Below the pieces are notes generated by a model. That model searched no databases. It worked only from the letters and a program-made list of their open reading frames with translations, and was not told the DNA's origin. A stretch of 64,000 bases of DNA from Streptomyces sp. NRRL F-5135. GTDB lineage: Bacteria; Actinomycetota; Actinomycetes; Streptomycetales; Streptomycetaceae. The stretch is taken from the NCBI RefSeq assembly GCF_000719775.1, contig NZ_JOHR01000015.1:114953-178952 (forward strand). Direction: 5' to 3'. Position numbers and translations under genes: made by a program. Numbering within the stretch: the first letter of the stretch is position 1; each line of letters opens with the position of its first letter. This document shows, piece by piece, positions 50,776-59,762 of the stretch.

Positions 50776-51404
50776 TGGCCGCCCGCATCGACCACCTCGT
50801 CACCTCCGGCACGTTCTCGCTCGACGGCGGCACCTGGGACGTCGACAACAACGTCTGGATCGTCGGCGACGACACCGAGGCGGTCGTCATCGACGCCGCC
50901 CACGACGCCGACGCCATCCTCGCCGCGCTGGGCGGCCGGGCGCTGCGCGCGGTGATCTGCACCCACGCCCACGACGACCACATCGACGCCGCCCCGGCCC
51001 TCGCCGCCGCGACCGGCGCTCCCGTCCTGCTGCACCCCGACGACCTGCCGCTGTGGAAGCTGACCCACCCGAACCGGCTCCCCGACGGCGAACTGGCCGA
51101 CAACGCCGTGTTCACCGTCGCCGGCACGTCCCTGACCGTTCTGCACACCCCCGGACACGCGCCGGGCGCGGTCTGCCTCTACGCGCCGGGTCTGGCCACC
51201 GTCTTCACCGGTGACACGCTCTTCCAGGGCGGCCCGGGGGCCACCGGCCGGTCCTTCTCCCACTTCCCGACGATCATCGACTCGATCCGGGACCGGCTGC
51301 TCGGCCTGCCGCCGGAGACCGTCGTACGGACGGGCCACGGCGACCCGACGACCATCGGCGCGGAGGCGCCGCACCTGGAGGAGTGGATTCAGCGGGGCCA
51401 CTGA
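50775..51404 (+). CDS. Metallo-beta-lactamase-fold hydrolase, partner of MscR
   Basis: A 209-residue glyoxalase-II-like hydrolase. The metal motif is ICTHAHDDHIDAAP with later ligands in LHTPGHAPGAVCLY, FTGDTLFQGGPGATGRS and RTGHGDPTTIG. It begins with the TGATG overlap after mscR, so the two are translated together; in actinobacteria this pair is regular, and the hydrolase likely splits S-formylmycothiol to formate and mycothiol. The end overlaps the convergent pseudouridine synthase gene by 16 bases. Confidence 0.9.
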   Translation: MAARIDHLVTSGTFSLDGGTWDVDNNVWIVGDDTEAVVIDAAHDADAILAALGGRALRAVICTHAHDDHIDAAPALAAATGAPVLLHPDDLPLWKLTHPNRLPDGELADNAVFTVAGTSLTVLHTPGHAPGAVCLYAPGLATVFTGDTLFQGGPGATGRSFSHFPTIIDSIRDRLLGLPPETVVRTGHGDPTTIGAEAPHLEEWIQRGH

Positions 51405-52345
51405 GAGCTGGGCCACTGAGCGAGCCGCAGCCCGCTCTCGAAACGGTACGGCCCCCCGGTCAGCGGATCGGTGAACTCCAGCAGGCGGGCCAGCAGTTGC
51501 AGGGGGTGCGCGTAGGCATCCGAACTGCCGGGTCCGTCCGGCAGGACGACCGGATACAGGGGATCGCCGAGGATCGGCAGTCCCAGCGCGTTCATGTGGA
51601 CCCGTAGTTGGTGGGTGCGGCCGGTGGCCGGCAGCAGCCGGTACCGGCCGTATCCGCCGCGGTGCGCCAGCAGCTCGATCCGGCTCTCGCTGTTCGGCTC
51701 GCCCGGCACCTCCCGGGCGGCCGGCACGCCCGGCTCCTTCTCGATCCGACTGCGCACCGTCACCGGCAGCTCCACCGACGGGTCGTGGCGCGCCACCGCC
51801 TCGTACTCCTTGCGCACCCGCCGGTCGCGGAAGAGCGTCTGGTACGCGCCACGGTCCTCCCGCCGTACGACGAACAGCGTGAGCCCGGCCGTCAGCCGGT
51901 CGAGCCGGTGCGCCGGCTGCAAGGCGGGCTCGTCCAGCTCCCGCCGCAGCCGTGCCAGCGCCGTCTCGGTGACATGGCGCCCCCGCGGTGTGGTGGCCAG
52001 GAAGTGCGGCTTGTCCGCCACGACGATCCGCTCGTCGCGGTGGACGATCCCGATCTCGAACGGCACCCGTTCCTCGGCGGCGAAGTCGCGGTGGAACCAC
52101 ACGTACCGGCCGACGGCGTACGGCTCCCCGCCGGACAGCGGCCCGTCCGTCCCGACGAACCGCCCCTCCCGCAGCATCTCCTCGACGCGGCCCGTCCCGA
52201 CCGCCCCGCCGAACCGGCTGACGAGATGGTCCCGTACGGTCGCCCACCGCCCCTCGGCGTCGCGGGGCAGCCGCAGGCGCACCGGGTCGATCCCGTCCCG
52301 CTGGGGGAGGGGAGACGGCGGCGGGGGGCGGTGTCTGCGGGCCAC
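51389..52345 (-). CDS. RluA-family RNA pseudouridine synthase
   Basis: A 318-residue enzyme converting uridine to pseudouridine in RNA. The catalytic loop PAHRLDRLTAGLTLFV carries the Asp. The motifs IVHRDERIVVADKPHFLATTP and ATGRTHQLRVHMNALGLPIL are the other conserved blocks. The N-terminal part (VRDHLVSRFGG) replaces a complete S4 domain. Target RNA is unknown. Its 3-prime end overlaps the convergent hydrolase gene by 16 bases; its 5-prime side faces a repeat-rich gap. Confidence 0.92.
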   Translation of the reverse strand: MARRHRPPPPSPLPQRDGIDPVRLRLPRDAEGRWATVRDHLVSRFGGAVGTGRVEEMLREGRFVGTDGPLSGGEPYAVGRYVWFHRDFAAEERVPFEIGIVHRDERIVVADKPHFLATTPRGRHVTETALARLRRELDEPALQPAHRLDRLTAGLTLFVVRREDRGAYQTLFRDRRVRKEYEAVARHDPSVELPVTVRSRIEKEPGVPAAREVPGEPNSESRIELLAHRGGYGRYRLLPATGRTHQLRVHMNALGLPILGDPLYPVVLPDGPGSSDAYAHPLQLLARLLEFTDPLTGGPYRFESGLRLAQWPSSQWPR

Positions 52346-52350
52346 GGTTT

Positions 52351-52406
52351 CCTGCGCTCCTGCGCTCCTGCGCTCCTGCGTTCTTGCGCTTCTGTCTTCT
52401 TGCGTT
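52351..52406. repeat. Seven tandem 8-base repeats
   Basis: Seven adjacent copies of an 8-mer: CCTGCGCT three times, CCTGCGTT, CTTGCGCT, TCTGTCTT and CTTGCGTT. They lie at the 5-prime side of the pseudouridine synthase gene. The increasing divergence from left to right suggests slippage. No role known. Confidence 0.8.
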
Positions 52407-52677
52407 CCCGCGGGCTTCTTGCGTTCCCGCGCGCGTTGCCGCGCTTTCGCGGTGCGCCGGCCGGTGTGCCGGTGTCCGTGATCCTACGACGACCGCCCCG
52501 CGGCGAGGCGGCGAGCCCGGTCGGCAATTGCGTCCGGCATTCGCCGCCGGCACGGGGCGGATCAGGACCGGGGTGGCGTGACTCCCTCCGCGCGAAGAGT
52601 TCCTCGCCGCGACTTTCGCAGGTGGGAGGCGCGGTGGGGAAGGCCGGAGAGGCGGATTCACAGGATTCGGCCGCGCG

Positions 52678-52713
52678 CGTTGAACGGCTGGGGCAGTATT
52701 CACGTATTCAACG
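52678..52713. promoter_or_regulatory. Inverted repeat before the aminobenzoate operon
   Basis: CGTTGAA (52678-52684) and TTCAACG (52707-52713) are perfect arms 22 bases apart. TTGAAC overlapping the left arm could be a -35 box with TATTCA (52705-52710) as -10. A plausible operator for the operon that starts about 80 bases downstream. Confidence 0.4.
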
Positions 52714-52789
52714 ACGTCCGGCTTCCGGAATGGAGTCACCGGGTATCGCGATGCCTGGAGGAGGGCGCGGTAAGGAAGGCATAGCCGGA

Positions 52790-53380
52790 GTGCACGAGGA
52801 ACCGATCACTATCACGGTCGCGTATCACGTCGCGCCGGGGCGAGAAAGCGACTTTCGTACATGGGCCATGGCAGGACTGGCGGCGATGTCCCGTGTCCGG
52901 GGTTATCTGGGGGGCGGTGTTCTCTCTCCTGGGGAGCCCGGCTCGGAATGGCATGTCGTACACCGGTTCGCCGGCGAGAATTCGGCACGGGACTGGGAGG
53001 AGTCGGCCGCCGGCCGGCAGTGGTCGGCGCACGGAGAGCGGGTGGCCCGGGAGACCGGATGCCGTAGAACACGAGGTCTGCGGGCCTGGTTCAACGGGCC
53101 GGAGGCACCGCCGTCACCGCCGCCCCCGACACCGCCGCCCAAATGGAAATTGTGGTTCGTGAATATGGGCGCGGTCTTTCCGCCGGTGCTCGTCTTCAAT
53201 TTGACGGTGATTCCGTATCTCGGCGGACTCAACGCGCTCGTCCGGACGCTGGTCCTCTGTCTGTCCGTGACGGCGATTGTCACCTGGGTGCTCATGCCGC
53301 GCCTCCAGCGTTTCCTCAAGAAATGGCTGTACCCGCCGCTCCAGGCGCTGCGCGGGCGGCACCGGCGACGGGCCGCGTAG
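52790..53380 (+). CDS. Membrane-anchored antibiotic-biosynthesis-monooxygenase (ABM) domain protein
   Basis: A 196-residue protein. The first ~95 residues are an ABM ferredoxin-like domain (EEPITITVAYHVAPGRESDF, FRTWAMAGLAAMSRVRGYLG, EWHVVHRFAGENSARDWEES). A proline-rich linker (PPSPPPPTPPPKWK) leads to two membrane helices (GAVFPPVLVFNLTVIPYLGG and LVLCLSVTAIVTWVLM) and a basic tail. So the domain is tethered to the membrane. AAGGAAGG at 52772-52779 supports GTG 52790; ATG 52751 is possible. It is the first gene of the operon. ABM domains act as cofactor-free quinone-forming oxygenases or as binding folds; which applies is open. Confidence 0.8.
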   Translation: MHEEPITITVAYHVAPGRESDFRTWAMAGLAAMSRVRGYLGGGVLSPGEPGSEWHVVHRFAGENSARDWEESAAGRQWSAHGERVARETGCRRTRGLRAWFNGPEAPPSPPPPTPPPKWKLWFVNMGAVFPPVLVFNLTVIPYLGGLNALVRTLVLCLSVTAIVTWVLMPRLQRFLKKWLYPPLQALRGRHRRRAA

Positions 53381-53449
53381 AGCAGCTCAAAGCCCCGTGG
53401 AACCGGTTCCCGGTTCAAGGCGCAGAAAGACGAAAAGGAGGTGGGCCCG

Positions 53450-56074
53450 GTGAAAACCCTGCTCATCGACAACTACGACTCGTACACGTACAACCTGTTC
53501 CAGTTGATCGCCGAGGTCAATGGCGAGGAGCCGGTTGTCGTGCTCAACGACGCGCCGGACGGCGCGGAGCTGGACCTGGGAGCATTCGACAACATCGTCG
53601 TCTCACCGGGGCCCGGTCATCCCGGAAAGCCCCGGGACTTCGGCATCGGCACGACGCTGCTGGCCCGCGCCCGTATCCCCGTCCTCGGCGTCTGCCTCGG
53701 GCACCAGGGCATCGCGATCGGTGAGCAGGCCCTCCTGGCCCCGGCGCCCCGGCCCCGGCACGGCCACGTGTCGACGATCCGGCACAACGGCCGGGGGCTG
53801 TTCCGGGGGCTGCCGCAGAACTTCGCCGCGGTCCGCTACCACTCGCTGTCCGTACGGGAGCCGCTGCCGCTGACCCTCGAGGCCACCGCGTGGGCCGAGG
53901 ACGGTGTGCTGATGGGGCTGCGGCACCGGACGCGCCCGCTGTGGGGCGTGCAGTTCCACCCGGAGTCGGTCCTCACCGAGTTCGGCCACCGCATGCTCGC
54001 GAACTTCCGGGACCTGACGGAGGAGCTCTCCCACCAGGACCGCACACCGTCGGGAACACCGGAGCCCACCCGCGCGCCGGCCGCGGCCGGCACCCCGGCG
54101 TCGGCGGCGACGCCGGCACCGGTCGGGCCGCGGACTCCGCCCAAGGTGACCGTCACCGCCAAGGTCCCGGTCCGCTTCCCCGCCTCGGCCCCCGCGCCGG
54201 TCAAGGCCGTCCCCGCCTCGGCCCCCGCGGTGGTCAAGGGCGTCCCCGCCTCCGCCCCGGCGTCGGTCAAGGTCCGTGTCCGGACCCCGGCCCCGGTGCC
54301 CACCCTGTCGCCGGCCCCGGTGCCGGTCTCGGCGTCGCTCTCCGGGCCCTCGTCGATTCCGTCGTCGGTCGCGGTGACGGTCCCGGCTCCGGCGTCGGTC
54401 GCGGTCCCGGTCCGGGCCGCCGCCGCCCCGTCGTCGGTCGCGGTCCCGGCTTCGGCCTCCGCCCCGGTCCACGTGTCCGTACCGGCCCGTCCCCCCGCCC
54501 CGGTCCGCCGCCGCGAGGTGAAACGCCGGGTCTTCCCGAACTCCCGTAGCTCGGCGGAGAGCCTGGTCGCCTCGCCCCCCGGGCCGCCGGCCGCCGGCTA
54601 CCGGCTGCACACCAGGAAGATCGGCACCGCCGTGGACGCCGAAGCGGCCTTCACCGAACTGTGCGCCGACGCGCCCCGCGCCTTCTGGCTGGACAGCGCC
54701 CAGGTCGAGGCGGGACGGTCCCGATTCTCCTTCTTCGGCGACGGCAGGGGCCCGCTGGCCGAGTTCGTACGGTACGAGGTCGGCTCCGGCGCCTGCCAGG
54801 TGGAGGGGCCCGGGCGGCCACCGGTCCGCGTGCCCGGCAATGTCTTCGACTATCTGAAGGGTCAGTTGGCGCTGCGCGCCGTGGACGCCCCCGAGCTGCC
54901 CTTCGACTTCGCCGGCGGCTACGTCGGCTACTTCGGCTTCGAGCTGAAGGCCGACTGCGGGTCCCCGAACCGCCACCGCGCCGAAACCCCCGACGCCTGC
55001 TGGCTCTTCGCCGACCGGCTGGTGGCCGTGGACCACCAGGAAGGCACCACCTACACCGTCTGCCTGGCCGAGGACACCCCGGCCGGACTGCGGTCCGCCA
55101 CCGGCTGGCTCGACGCGACGACGGCCCGCCTGAGCCGGGTGCGGGCGTCCGCGGAGCCCGCCGCACCGCCCTCGGCCGTGGCCGACCTCACCGCCGCGGA
55201 ACCGTGGCTGGCCCGCGACCGCAAGGGATACCTCGCCGACATCGAGGCGTGCAAGCGCGAGCTGAACGCCGGTGTGAGCTACGAGATCTGCCTCACCGAC
55301 GCCGCCCGGCTCCCCGCGCCGGAGGACCCGTACGGCTTCTACCGGTCGCTGCGCCGCCACAACCCGGCCCCGTACGCGGCCTACCTCAAGTTCGGCGAGG
55401 TCGACGTCGCCTGCTCGTCCCCCGAACGGTTCCTGCGGATCACTCCGGACGGCACGGTCGAGGCCAGGCCCATCAAGGGGACCGCGCCACGGGGCGCCAG
55501 GCCCGAGGAGGACGACCTGCTGCGGGACTCGCTGGCGGCCGACGACAAGACCCGGGCCGAGAACCTGATGATCGTCGATCTGCTCCGCAACGATCTAGGC
55601 CGGGTCTGCGCCACGGGGACGGTACGGGTGCCCCGGCTCATGGCGACCGAGACCTACGCGACCGTCCACCAACTGGTCTCCACCATCGAGGGCCGGCTGA
55701 GGGAGGACAAGGACGCGGTCGACTGCGTACGCGCCTGCTTCCCGGGCGGTTCGATGACGGGGGCGCCCAAACTGCGCACCCTGGAGATCATCGACTCGCT
55801 GGAGACCGAGGCCCGCGGCGTCTACTCCGGTGCCATCGGCTACTTCGGCTGCAAGGGCGGCGCGGATCTCAACATCGTCATCCGTACGGCCGTCTTCAGC
55901 GGCGGCCGGATGCGGCTGGGGGCGGGCGGAGCCATCGTGCTCGGCTCCGACCCGGCCGCCGAGTACGACGAGATGCTGCTGAAGACCGCGGCCCCGATGC
56001 GCGCGTACCGGGAGACCATGGCGGCCGAGTCCGCCGGCCGGTCGGCCCGCCTGGTGGAGGAGCCGACCCTATGA
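53450..56074 (+). CDS. pabAB: Fused aminodeoxychorismate synthase (PabA-PabB)
   Basis: An 874-residue enzyme that makes 4-amino-4-deoxychorismate from chorismate and glutamine. The N-terminal glutamine amidotransferase has Cys82 (VLGVCLGHQG), His170 and Glu172 (FHPES). The C-terminal synthase (from about residue 384) has the PIKGT motif with Lys676; this Lys marks aminodeoxychorismate rather than anthranilate synthases. GGSMTGAPKLRTLEIID is the metal/chorismate region. Between them is an unusually long ~190-residue Ala/Pro/Val linker with 33-base repeats. Start GTG 53450 has AAGGAGG eight bases before. Fused PabAB enzymes of this order are known from candicidin-type clusters. No PabC lyase is in the window. 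Confidence 0.93.
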   Translation: MKTLLIDNYDSYTYNLFQLIAEVNGEEPVVVLNDAPDGAELDLGAFDNIVVSPGPGHPGKPRDFGIGTTLLARARIPVLGVCLGHQGIAIGEQALLAPAPRPRHGHVSTIRHNGRGLFRGLPQNFAAVRYHSLSVREPLPLTLEATAWAEDGVLMGLRHRTRPLWGVQFHPESVLTEFGHRMLANFRDLTEELSHQDRTPSGTPEPTRAPAAAGTPASAATPAPVGPRTPPKVTVTAKVPVRFPASAPAPVKAVPASAPAVVKGVPASAPASVKVRVRTPAPVPTLSPAPVPVSASLSGPSSIPSSVAVTVPAPASVAVPVRAAAAPSSVAVPASASAPVHVSVPARPPAPVRRREVKRRVFPNSRSSAESLVASPPGPPAAGYRLHTRKIGTAVDAEAAFTELCADAPRAFWLDSAQVEAGRSRFSFFGDGRGPLAEFVRYEVGSGACQVEGPGRPPVRVPGNVFDYLKGQLALRAVDAPELPFDFAGGYVGYFGFELKADCGSPNRHRAETPDACWLFADRLVAVDHQEGTTYTVCLAEDTPAGLRSATGWLDATTARLSRVRASAEPAAPPSAVADLTAAEPWLARDRKGYLADIEACKRELNAGVSYEICLTDAARLPAPEDPYGFYRSLRRHNPAPYAAYLKFGEVDVACSSPERFLRITPDGTVEARPIKGTAPRGARPEEDDLLRDSLAADDKTRAENLMIVDLLRNDLGRVCATGTVRVPRLMATETYATVHQLVSTIEGRLREDKDAVDCVRACFPGGSMTGAPKLRTLEIIDSLETEARGVYSGAIGYFGCKGGADLNIVIRTAVFSGGRMRLGAGGAIVLGSDPAAEYDEMLLKTAAPMRAYRETMAAESAGRSARLVEEPTL
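54179..54277 (+). repeat. Three 33-base repeats in the PabAB linker
   Basis: Three successive 33-base units at 54179, 54212 and 54245 encode PASAPAPVKAV, PASAPAVVKGV and PASAPASVKVR. They sit inside the interdomain linker, and further shorter repeats follow. Length of the linker is likely to vary between strains. Confidence 0.8.
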
Positions 56075-58041
56075 CACCCCGGTCCACCCTGACCCACCCG
56101 GTCCAACCGGTCCACCCGGTCGAGTCCGCCACCGCGACCACCCGTACGGCCCCGGAATCCGCCGAGCGTTCCGTACCCGTACCCGAACCGGCCCCCGGGC
56201 CCGCTCCCGTACGAACGGAACATCGCGCGCCCGTGCGGGTCGGACTCCCCGTGCCCGCTCCCGTACCGGCCGAGGCCCTCGTACCCGGGCCCGTACCGGC
56301 CGAACCGCCCCTGCCCCTCCCCGCACCGGCCGAACCGCCCCTTCCCCGCACGGCCGCCGAGCGTCCCGCACCCCGGCGCGGGCACGCCGCCACCGCGGCG
56401 CACCGCCCGGGCAACCTGGCCGCCGACCTCGCCGGACTGGCCGAGCGGCACGGCTGGACCGCGCGCGCCGCCTTCTACCAGGACCACCAGGTGTGGACGC
56501 ACGGCGAGGTGCACGACCTCGCCGCGCGCGCCGCGACCGTCCTGGCCGACCACGGGGTGCGGCCCGGCGACCGGGTGCTGCTCGCTCTCCCCGACTCCCC
56601 GGCGTGGGTGGTGGCCTTCCTGGCCATCGCCCGGCTCGGAGCGGTCGCGGTGCTCGTCAACCCCGAGCTGCCGGCGGCCGACCACGCCTTCATGGCGGAC
56701 GACAGCGAGGCCGCCGTGTCTGTCACCGGCCCAGGAGCCGAGGACCGGTCCGGCCCGGACCGCCGCCTGTACGCGGACCAGTTGCTGGCGCTCGCCCGCA
56801 CCGCGGCCCCGGCCGAGCCCTGCCCGGCCGCCTCGGACACCCCGCTGTACATCCAGTACACCTCCGGTACCACCGGCCGTCCCAAGGGCGTGGTCCACTG
56901 CCACGGCGACCCCGAGGCGTACTACGAATTCGTCGGCCGCCGGCTGCTGCGGATCGGCCCCGACGACGTCACCCTCTCGGTGTCCAAGCTCTACTTCGCC
57001 TACGGCTTCGGCAACGCCTTCGTCTTCCCGCTCTTCTCCGGCTCCGCCGCGGTCCTCGCCGCCCGCCGCCCCGGCCCCGCCGCCGTCGACGAACTGGTCG
57101 CCCGGCACCGGGTGACGCTGCTCTACTCGGTGCCGTCGGCCTACGCCGCCCTGCTGGCCGACCGGGCCGTGGGCCACGCGGGCTGCTTCGCCTCCGTGCG
57201 CGCCGCCGTGTCGGCGGGCGAGAGGATGCCGGCCGGCCTCGGGGAACGGGTGACCGATCTGCTCGGCGCGCCCGTACTGGAACAGATCGGCTCCACCGAG
57301 GTCGGCCACGCCTTCTGCGCCAACAGCCTGGCCCACAACACCCCGGGCACGGTCGGGCGCCCGGTGCCCGGGTACGAGGTGGAGCTGCGGGACGACGCCG
57401 GACAGCCGGTGGCGCCGGGCGGGACGGGCGAGTTGTGGGTGCGGGGGCCGTCGCTGACCCCCGGGTACCTGAACCTGCCCGAGGAGACCGCGCGCGCCCT
57501 GTCCGGCGGCTGGCTGGCGACCCGGGACCGGGCCCGCCGTGAGCCGGACGGCACGTACCGTCACCTGGGCCGGGTGGACGACATGGAGATGGTCGGCGGC
57601 ATCACCGTCGCGCCACAGGAGGTCGAGACGGTCCTGGGAGCCCATCCCGCGGTGCGCGAGGTCGCGGTGGCGGCGGTCACCGACGACCGGGGAGTCACCG
57701 GGCTGCGGGCCTACGTCGTCATGTCCGCGTCGGCCGAACCGTCGGCGTCGGCCGAACCGTCCGGGGCGGTCGACGCGACCGAGCGTGCCGCGCGGGCCGA
57801 TCAGCGCGCCGCGCAGGCCGGTCAGGGCGTGCGGACGGACCACGGCAGGCAGCGTGCCCGGGCCGTACGGGCCGGGCGGCCGGAGGCGACGGCCGACGGC
57901 CTGGAGGAGGCGCTTCTGTCGCTGGCACGCCGGCACCTGGCCGCCTTCAAGGTCCCCAGGACCGTACGCGTGGTGCCGTCGCTCCCGCGCACGGACACCG
58001 GCAAGCTCCGCCGTCACCTGCTGCGCCAGGGCTCCTGGTGA
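56071..58041 (+). CDS. Benzoate-CoA-ligase-like (aminobenzoate) adenylating enzyme
   Basis: A 656-residue acyl-adenylate enzyme. The P-loop is YTSGTTGRPKG (about residues 263-273); the block SVSKLYFAYGFGNAFVFPLF is characteristic of benzoate- and hydroxybenzoate-CoA ligases; LEQIGSTEVGHAF and LGRVDDMEMVGGITV complete the core. The final lysine motif is LPRTDTGKLRRHLL. A Pro/Val-rich N-terminal extension of ~110 residues and a spacer of ~50 residues before the last domain part are unusual. ATG 56071 overlaps the pabAB stop (ATGA). Together this suggests that 4-aminobenzoate or a relative is activated as its CoA ester. Confidence 0.88.
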   Translation: MTPRSTLTHPVQPVHPVESATATTRTAPESAERSVPVPEPAPGPAPVRTEHRAPVRVGLPVPAPVPAEALVPGPVPAEPPLPLPAPAEPPLPRTAAERPAPRRGHAATAAHRPGNLAADLAGLAERHGWTARAAFYQDHQVWTHGEVHDLAARAATVLADHGVRPGDRVLLALPDSPAWVVAFLAIARLGAVAVLVNPELPAADHAFMADDSEAAVSVTGPGAEDRSGPDRRLYADQLLALARTAAPAEPCPAASDTPLYIQYTSGTTGRPKGVVHCHGDPEAYYEFVGRRLLRIGPDDVTLSVSKLYFAYGFGNAFVFPLFSGSAAVLAARRPGPAAVDELVARHRVTLLYSVPSAYAALLADRAVGHAGCFASVRAAVSAGERMPAGLGERVTDLLGAPVLEQIGSTEVGHAFCANSLAHNTPGTVGRPVPGYEVELRDDAGQPVAPGGTGELWVRGPSLTPGYLNLPEETARALSGGWLATRDRARREPDGTYRHLGRVDDMEMVGGITVAPQEVETVLGAHPAVREVAVAAVTDDRGVTGLRAYVVMSASAEPSASAEPSGAVDATERAARADQRAAQAGQGVRTDHGRQRARAVRAGRPEATADGLEEALLSLARRHLAAFKVPRTVRVVPSLPRTDTGKLRRHLLRQGSW

Positions 58042-58078
58042 CCACCCCTACCCAAGATCTCAGGAAGGAACGGCCGTC

Positions 58079-59761
58079 ATGCGACAGCCCCTGTTCTCCG
58101 CGCGCGGGTTCTACCTCGGCCTGATGTTCCAGCAGGCCGCGGCCCGGCACGGCGCCGTCGAGGTCACCCTGGACCGGCCCTTGGACGTGTGTCCCCAGGC
58201 GGGGCTCTCGGTCGGCTACCCGCACCTGGCGGCCCTCGTCGACGACCTGTCCGCACGGCTCTGGCAGGCCGGCGTACGGCCGACCGAACGGGTGGCCGTC
58301 CACAAGGCGGACAACGTCGACATCGCGCTGCTGACCTGCGCGATCTCCCGCATCGGCGCGGTACCGGCACTGCTCTCGCCCGGTCTGGACGGGCCGGTCG
58401 CCCGCGAGCTGCTCGGCCGGCTGGAACAGCCCTGGCTGATCACGGACCGGGCCACCCTGGAGGGCCCGCCGCGCGCCGCGGCGACGTCGGACACCGGGCA
58501 GGCCGACGGCCGGGCCGTCGACCGGGCCGTCGACCGGGCCGCCGGGGGGATCGACGGGCAGGACGGCGGCCCCGCCCTCGCCGGTCTCGTACGGAGGGTG
58601 CTCACGGTCGGTGAGGCACCACCCGGAACCGACGCCGTGTCCCTCGACACGTACGCCGGCGCACCGCCGCGCGGACCGGTGCGGCTGCACCCCGGCGAGC
58701 CCGCGTTGATCACCCACAGCTCGGGCACCACCGGAATCCCGAAGCTGGCGGTGCACAGCGCCCACACGATGTGGAACCGGCTGCTCCCCCAGAAGGCGCT
58801 CGGCCGGCCGACCCGCGGCGAGACGGCGGCCCTGCACCTGTCCTTCGTCCACTCCCGCTTCTACCACCTGCTCGGTGTGCTGCTGCACTACGGCAGCCCC
58901 CTGGTGCTGATGGTCGACCCGGACCCGGCCGCCGTGGGCCCGCTGCTCGCCCGCCACCGGCCGGGCATCGTGGAGACCCACCCCAACACCTTCGTCCTGT
59001 GGGAGGAACTGGCCGACGCGCCCGGCGGCCCGCTGGCCGGGGTCCGCGCGTACGGCAGCACCTTCGACGCCATTCACCCCCGTACCGTGCGCCGGCTGCT
59101 GGGCGCCTCGCGCCGGCGCTCGCCCTGGCTCGTGCAGCTGTACGGGCAGAGTGAGACCGGCCCGGTCGCGTTCCAGTGGTACACGCGCCGGGGCGCGGGT
59201 CGTACGGACGGCCGGCGGGTCGGGACCGCGTTCCCCGGTTTCACCAGGATCCGGGTAGCCGACGGCCGGGGGACCGCCGCGCGGCCGGGGGTGCCCGGCC
59301 GCATAGAGGCCCGCACCCGGGGCCGCATCCTCACCTACCTCGGCGCCCAGGAGCAGTACAACCGCCAGCTCGATCACGGCTGGTGGCAGATGGGGGACAT
59401 GGGCTACCGGGACCGCTGGGGCGGGCTGTACCTGATCGACCGGGAGATCGACCGGATCGAGGAGGTGGACAGCAACCTGGAGGTGGAGGACGTCCTGATG
59501 TCCCGCCTCGACGAACTGCGCGAGGTGGTCATCGTCCCGGGCGCGGAGCGCGAACCGGTGCCCGTGGTGTGCGTACGGGGCGACCGGCCGCTCGACAGCA
59601 GGCGGTGGCGCGAGGCGACCGAAGACCTGCCGCGGATGTCGACGCCGATGCAGTGGCGGTTCGAGGACCTGCCCCGGACCTCCACCTGGAAGGTCAAACG
59701 CGTCGAGATCACACGGATGCTCACCGAGGGTGTCTTCCCGGCCGTCCGGTTCGGAGGCTGA
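58079..59761 (+). CDS. Second AMP-forming ligase (AMP-binding superfamily)
   Basis: A 560-residue adenylating enzyme quite different from the preceding one. The P-loop region is THSSGTTGIPKLAVH; QLYGQSETGPVAFQWYTRRG is the A5 motif; GWWQMGDMGYRDRWGGLYLID the A7/A8 region with RIEEVDSNLEVEDVL. The end LPRTSTWKVKR keeps the catalytic Lys position. An AGGAAGGAA ribosome binding site precedes ATG 58079. It may activate a second carboxylic acid (an acyl or amino-acid partner) for coupling to the aminobenzoate unit. No carrier protein or condensing enzyme is adjacent, so the acceptor may be CoA or a free amine. Confidence 0.82.
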   Translation: MRQPLFSARGFYLGLMFQQAAARHGAVEVTLDRPLDVCPQAGLSVGYPHLAALVDDLSARLWQAGVRPTERVAVHKADNVDIALLTCAISRIGAVPALLSPGLDGPVARELLGRLEQPWLITDRATLEGPPRAAATSDTGQADGRAVDRAVDRAAGGIDGQDGGPALAGLVRRVLTVGEAPPGTDAVSLDTYAGAPPRGPVRLHPGEPALITHSSGTTGIPKLAVHSAHTMWNRLLPQKALGRPTRGETAALHLSFVHSRFYHLLGVLLHYGSPLVLMVDPDPAAVGPLLARHRPGIVETHPNTFVLWEELADAPGGPLAGVRAYGSTFDAIHPRTVRRLLGASRRRSPWLVQLYGQSETGPVAFQWYTRRGAGRTDGRRVGTAFPGFTRIRVADGRGTAARPGVPGRIEARTRGRILTYLGAQEQYNRQLDHGWWQMGDMGYRDRWGGLYLIDREIDRIEEVDSNLEVEDVLMSRLDELREVVIVPGAEREPVPVVCVRGDRPLDSRRWREATEDLPRMSTPMQWRFEDLPRTSTWKVKRVEITRMLTEGVFPAVRFGG

Positions 59762-59762
59762 G

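Larger units (their letters stand above)
52346..52789. other. Promoter gap before the aminobenzoate operon
   Basis: 444 bases without a supported gene. It holds the 8-base repeat array at 52351-52406, then GC-rich sequence, and near the operon start the inverted repeat CGTTGAA/TTCAACG at 52678-52713 with AT-rich sequence between arms. ATG 52751 is an alternative start for the first operon gene. Confidence 0.5.

Noticed and set aside
53450..56074. Anthranilate synthase or phenazine-type PhzE instead of PabAB.
   Set aside because: The PIKGT Lys and amidotransferase-first order fit aminodeoxychorismate synthase; anthranilate synthases have PIAGT and PhzE has the opposite domain order.
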